The position numbers and the translations under genes are program-made. 64,000 nucleotides of DNA from Novosphingobium album (ex Liu et al. 2023). GTDB lineage: Bacteria; Pseudomonadota; Alphaproteobacteria; Sphingomonadales; Sphingomonadaceae. The notes under the pieces were generated by a model. It made no database searches. It worked only from the letters and a program-made list of their open reading frames with translations, and was not told where the DNA came from. Each line of letters begins with the position of its first letter. The first letter of the stretch is position 1. Positions 63,986 to 64,000 of this stretch are shown here, piece after piece. The stretch is taken from NCBI RefSeq assembly GCF_029076845.1, contig NZ_JARESE010000062.1, forward strand, positions 1 to 64,000. The letters run 5' to 3'.

Positions 63986-64000
63986 CACCCACCTCGTCCT

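Overview
The window is GC-rich, densely coding proteobacterial chromosome. A TonB-dependent receptor, KdpFABCDE, Kup, CaiB/BaiF CoA-transferases, acyl-CoA dehydrogenase and hydratase genes, and a hydrophobe/aromatic-type degradation layout all point to an alphaproteobacterium. The Sphingomonadales (Novosphingobium/Sphingobium-like) fit best. That assignment is an inference from gene content and style; no rRNA or marker gene is present.

Left part (1-15 kb) is accessory and scarred. A truncated IS3-type insertion sequence abuts an RTX (GGxGxDxxx repeat) protein gene. The gene is interrupted by an in-frame amber codon inside its second C-terminal module, and a frameshifted remnant of the same module lies on the opposite strand just downstream. 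Then come two aldo/keto reductases and a short-chain dehydrogenase, with a divergent LysR regulator. These are followed by a GH130-like glycoside phosphorylase/hydrolase and a GT4 glycosyltransferase with an extra C-terminal helical domain. Next are remnants of a topoisomerase IB gene and a large-catalase (katE) gene among small stress-type genes (zinc peptidase, low-affinity iron permease family, small CsbD-like protein), then an AraC regulator and a DUF2306 membrane protein.

Middle part (16-34.4 kb) is physiological. A Kup potassium transporter is divergent from a complete kdp operon: two small membrane ORFs, kdpF, A, B, C, D and E. A 153-bp inverted repeat separates kdpE from a convergent LysR gene. 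LysR is divergent from an SDR gene. A tripartite RND efflux operon (adaptor, pump, outer-membrane factor) follows.

Right part (34.4-64 kb) looks like one large catabolic region. It has a DapB-like reductase, a TonB receptor, an MFS exporter, a thiolase with MarR, three CaiB-type CoA-transferases, two acyl-CoA synthetases, two amidohydrolases, two crotonases, IclR, a DUF2889 protein, a fused two-domain acyl-CoA dehydrogenase, TetR, an aldehyde dehydrogenase, an SDR, MarR and a SnoaL-like protein. Together they suggest uptake, CoA activation and beta-oxidation-like breakdown of a hydrophobic carboxylic acid. A steroid/terpenoid side chain or alkyl-aromatic acid is plausible but unproven.

A low-GC island (about 41.67-42.8 kb) interrupts this region. 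It carries the 3' end of an IS1595/ISXO2-type transposase, its usual small companion ORF, and a HEPN-like gene. This is the best candidate here for a poorly described system.
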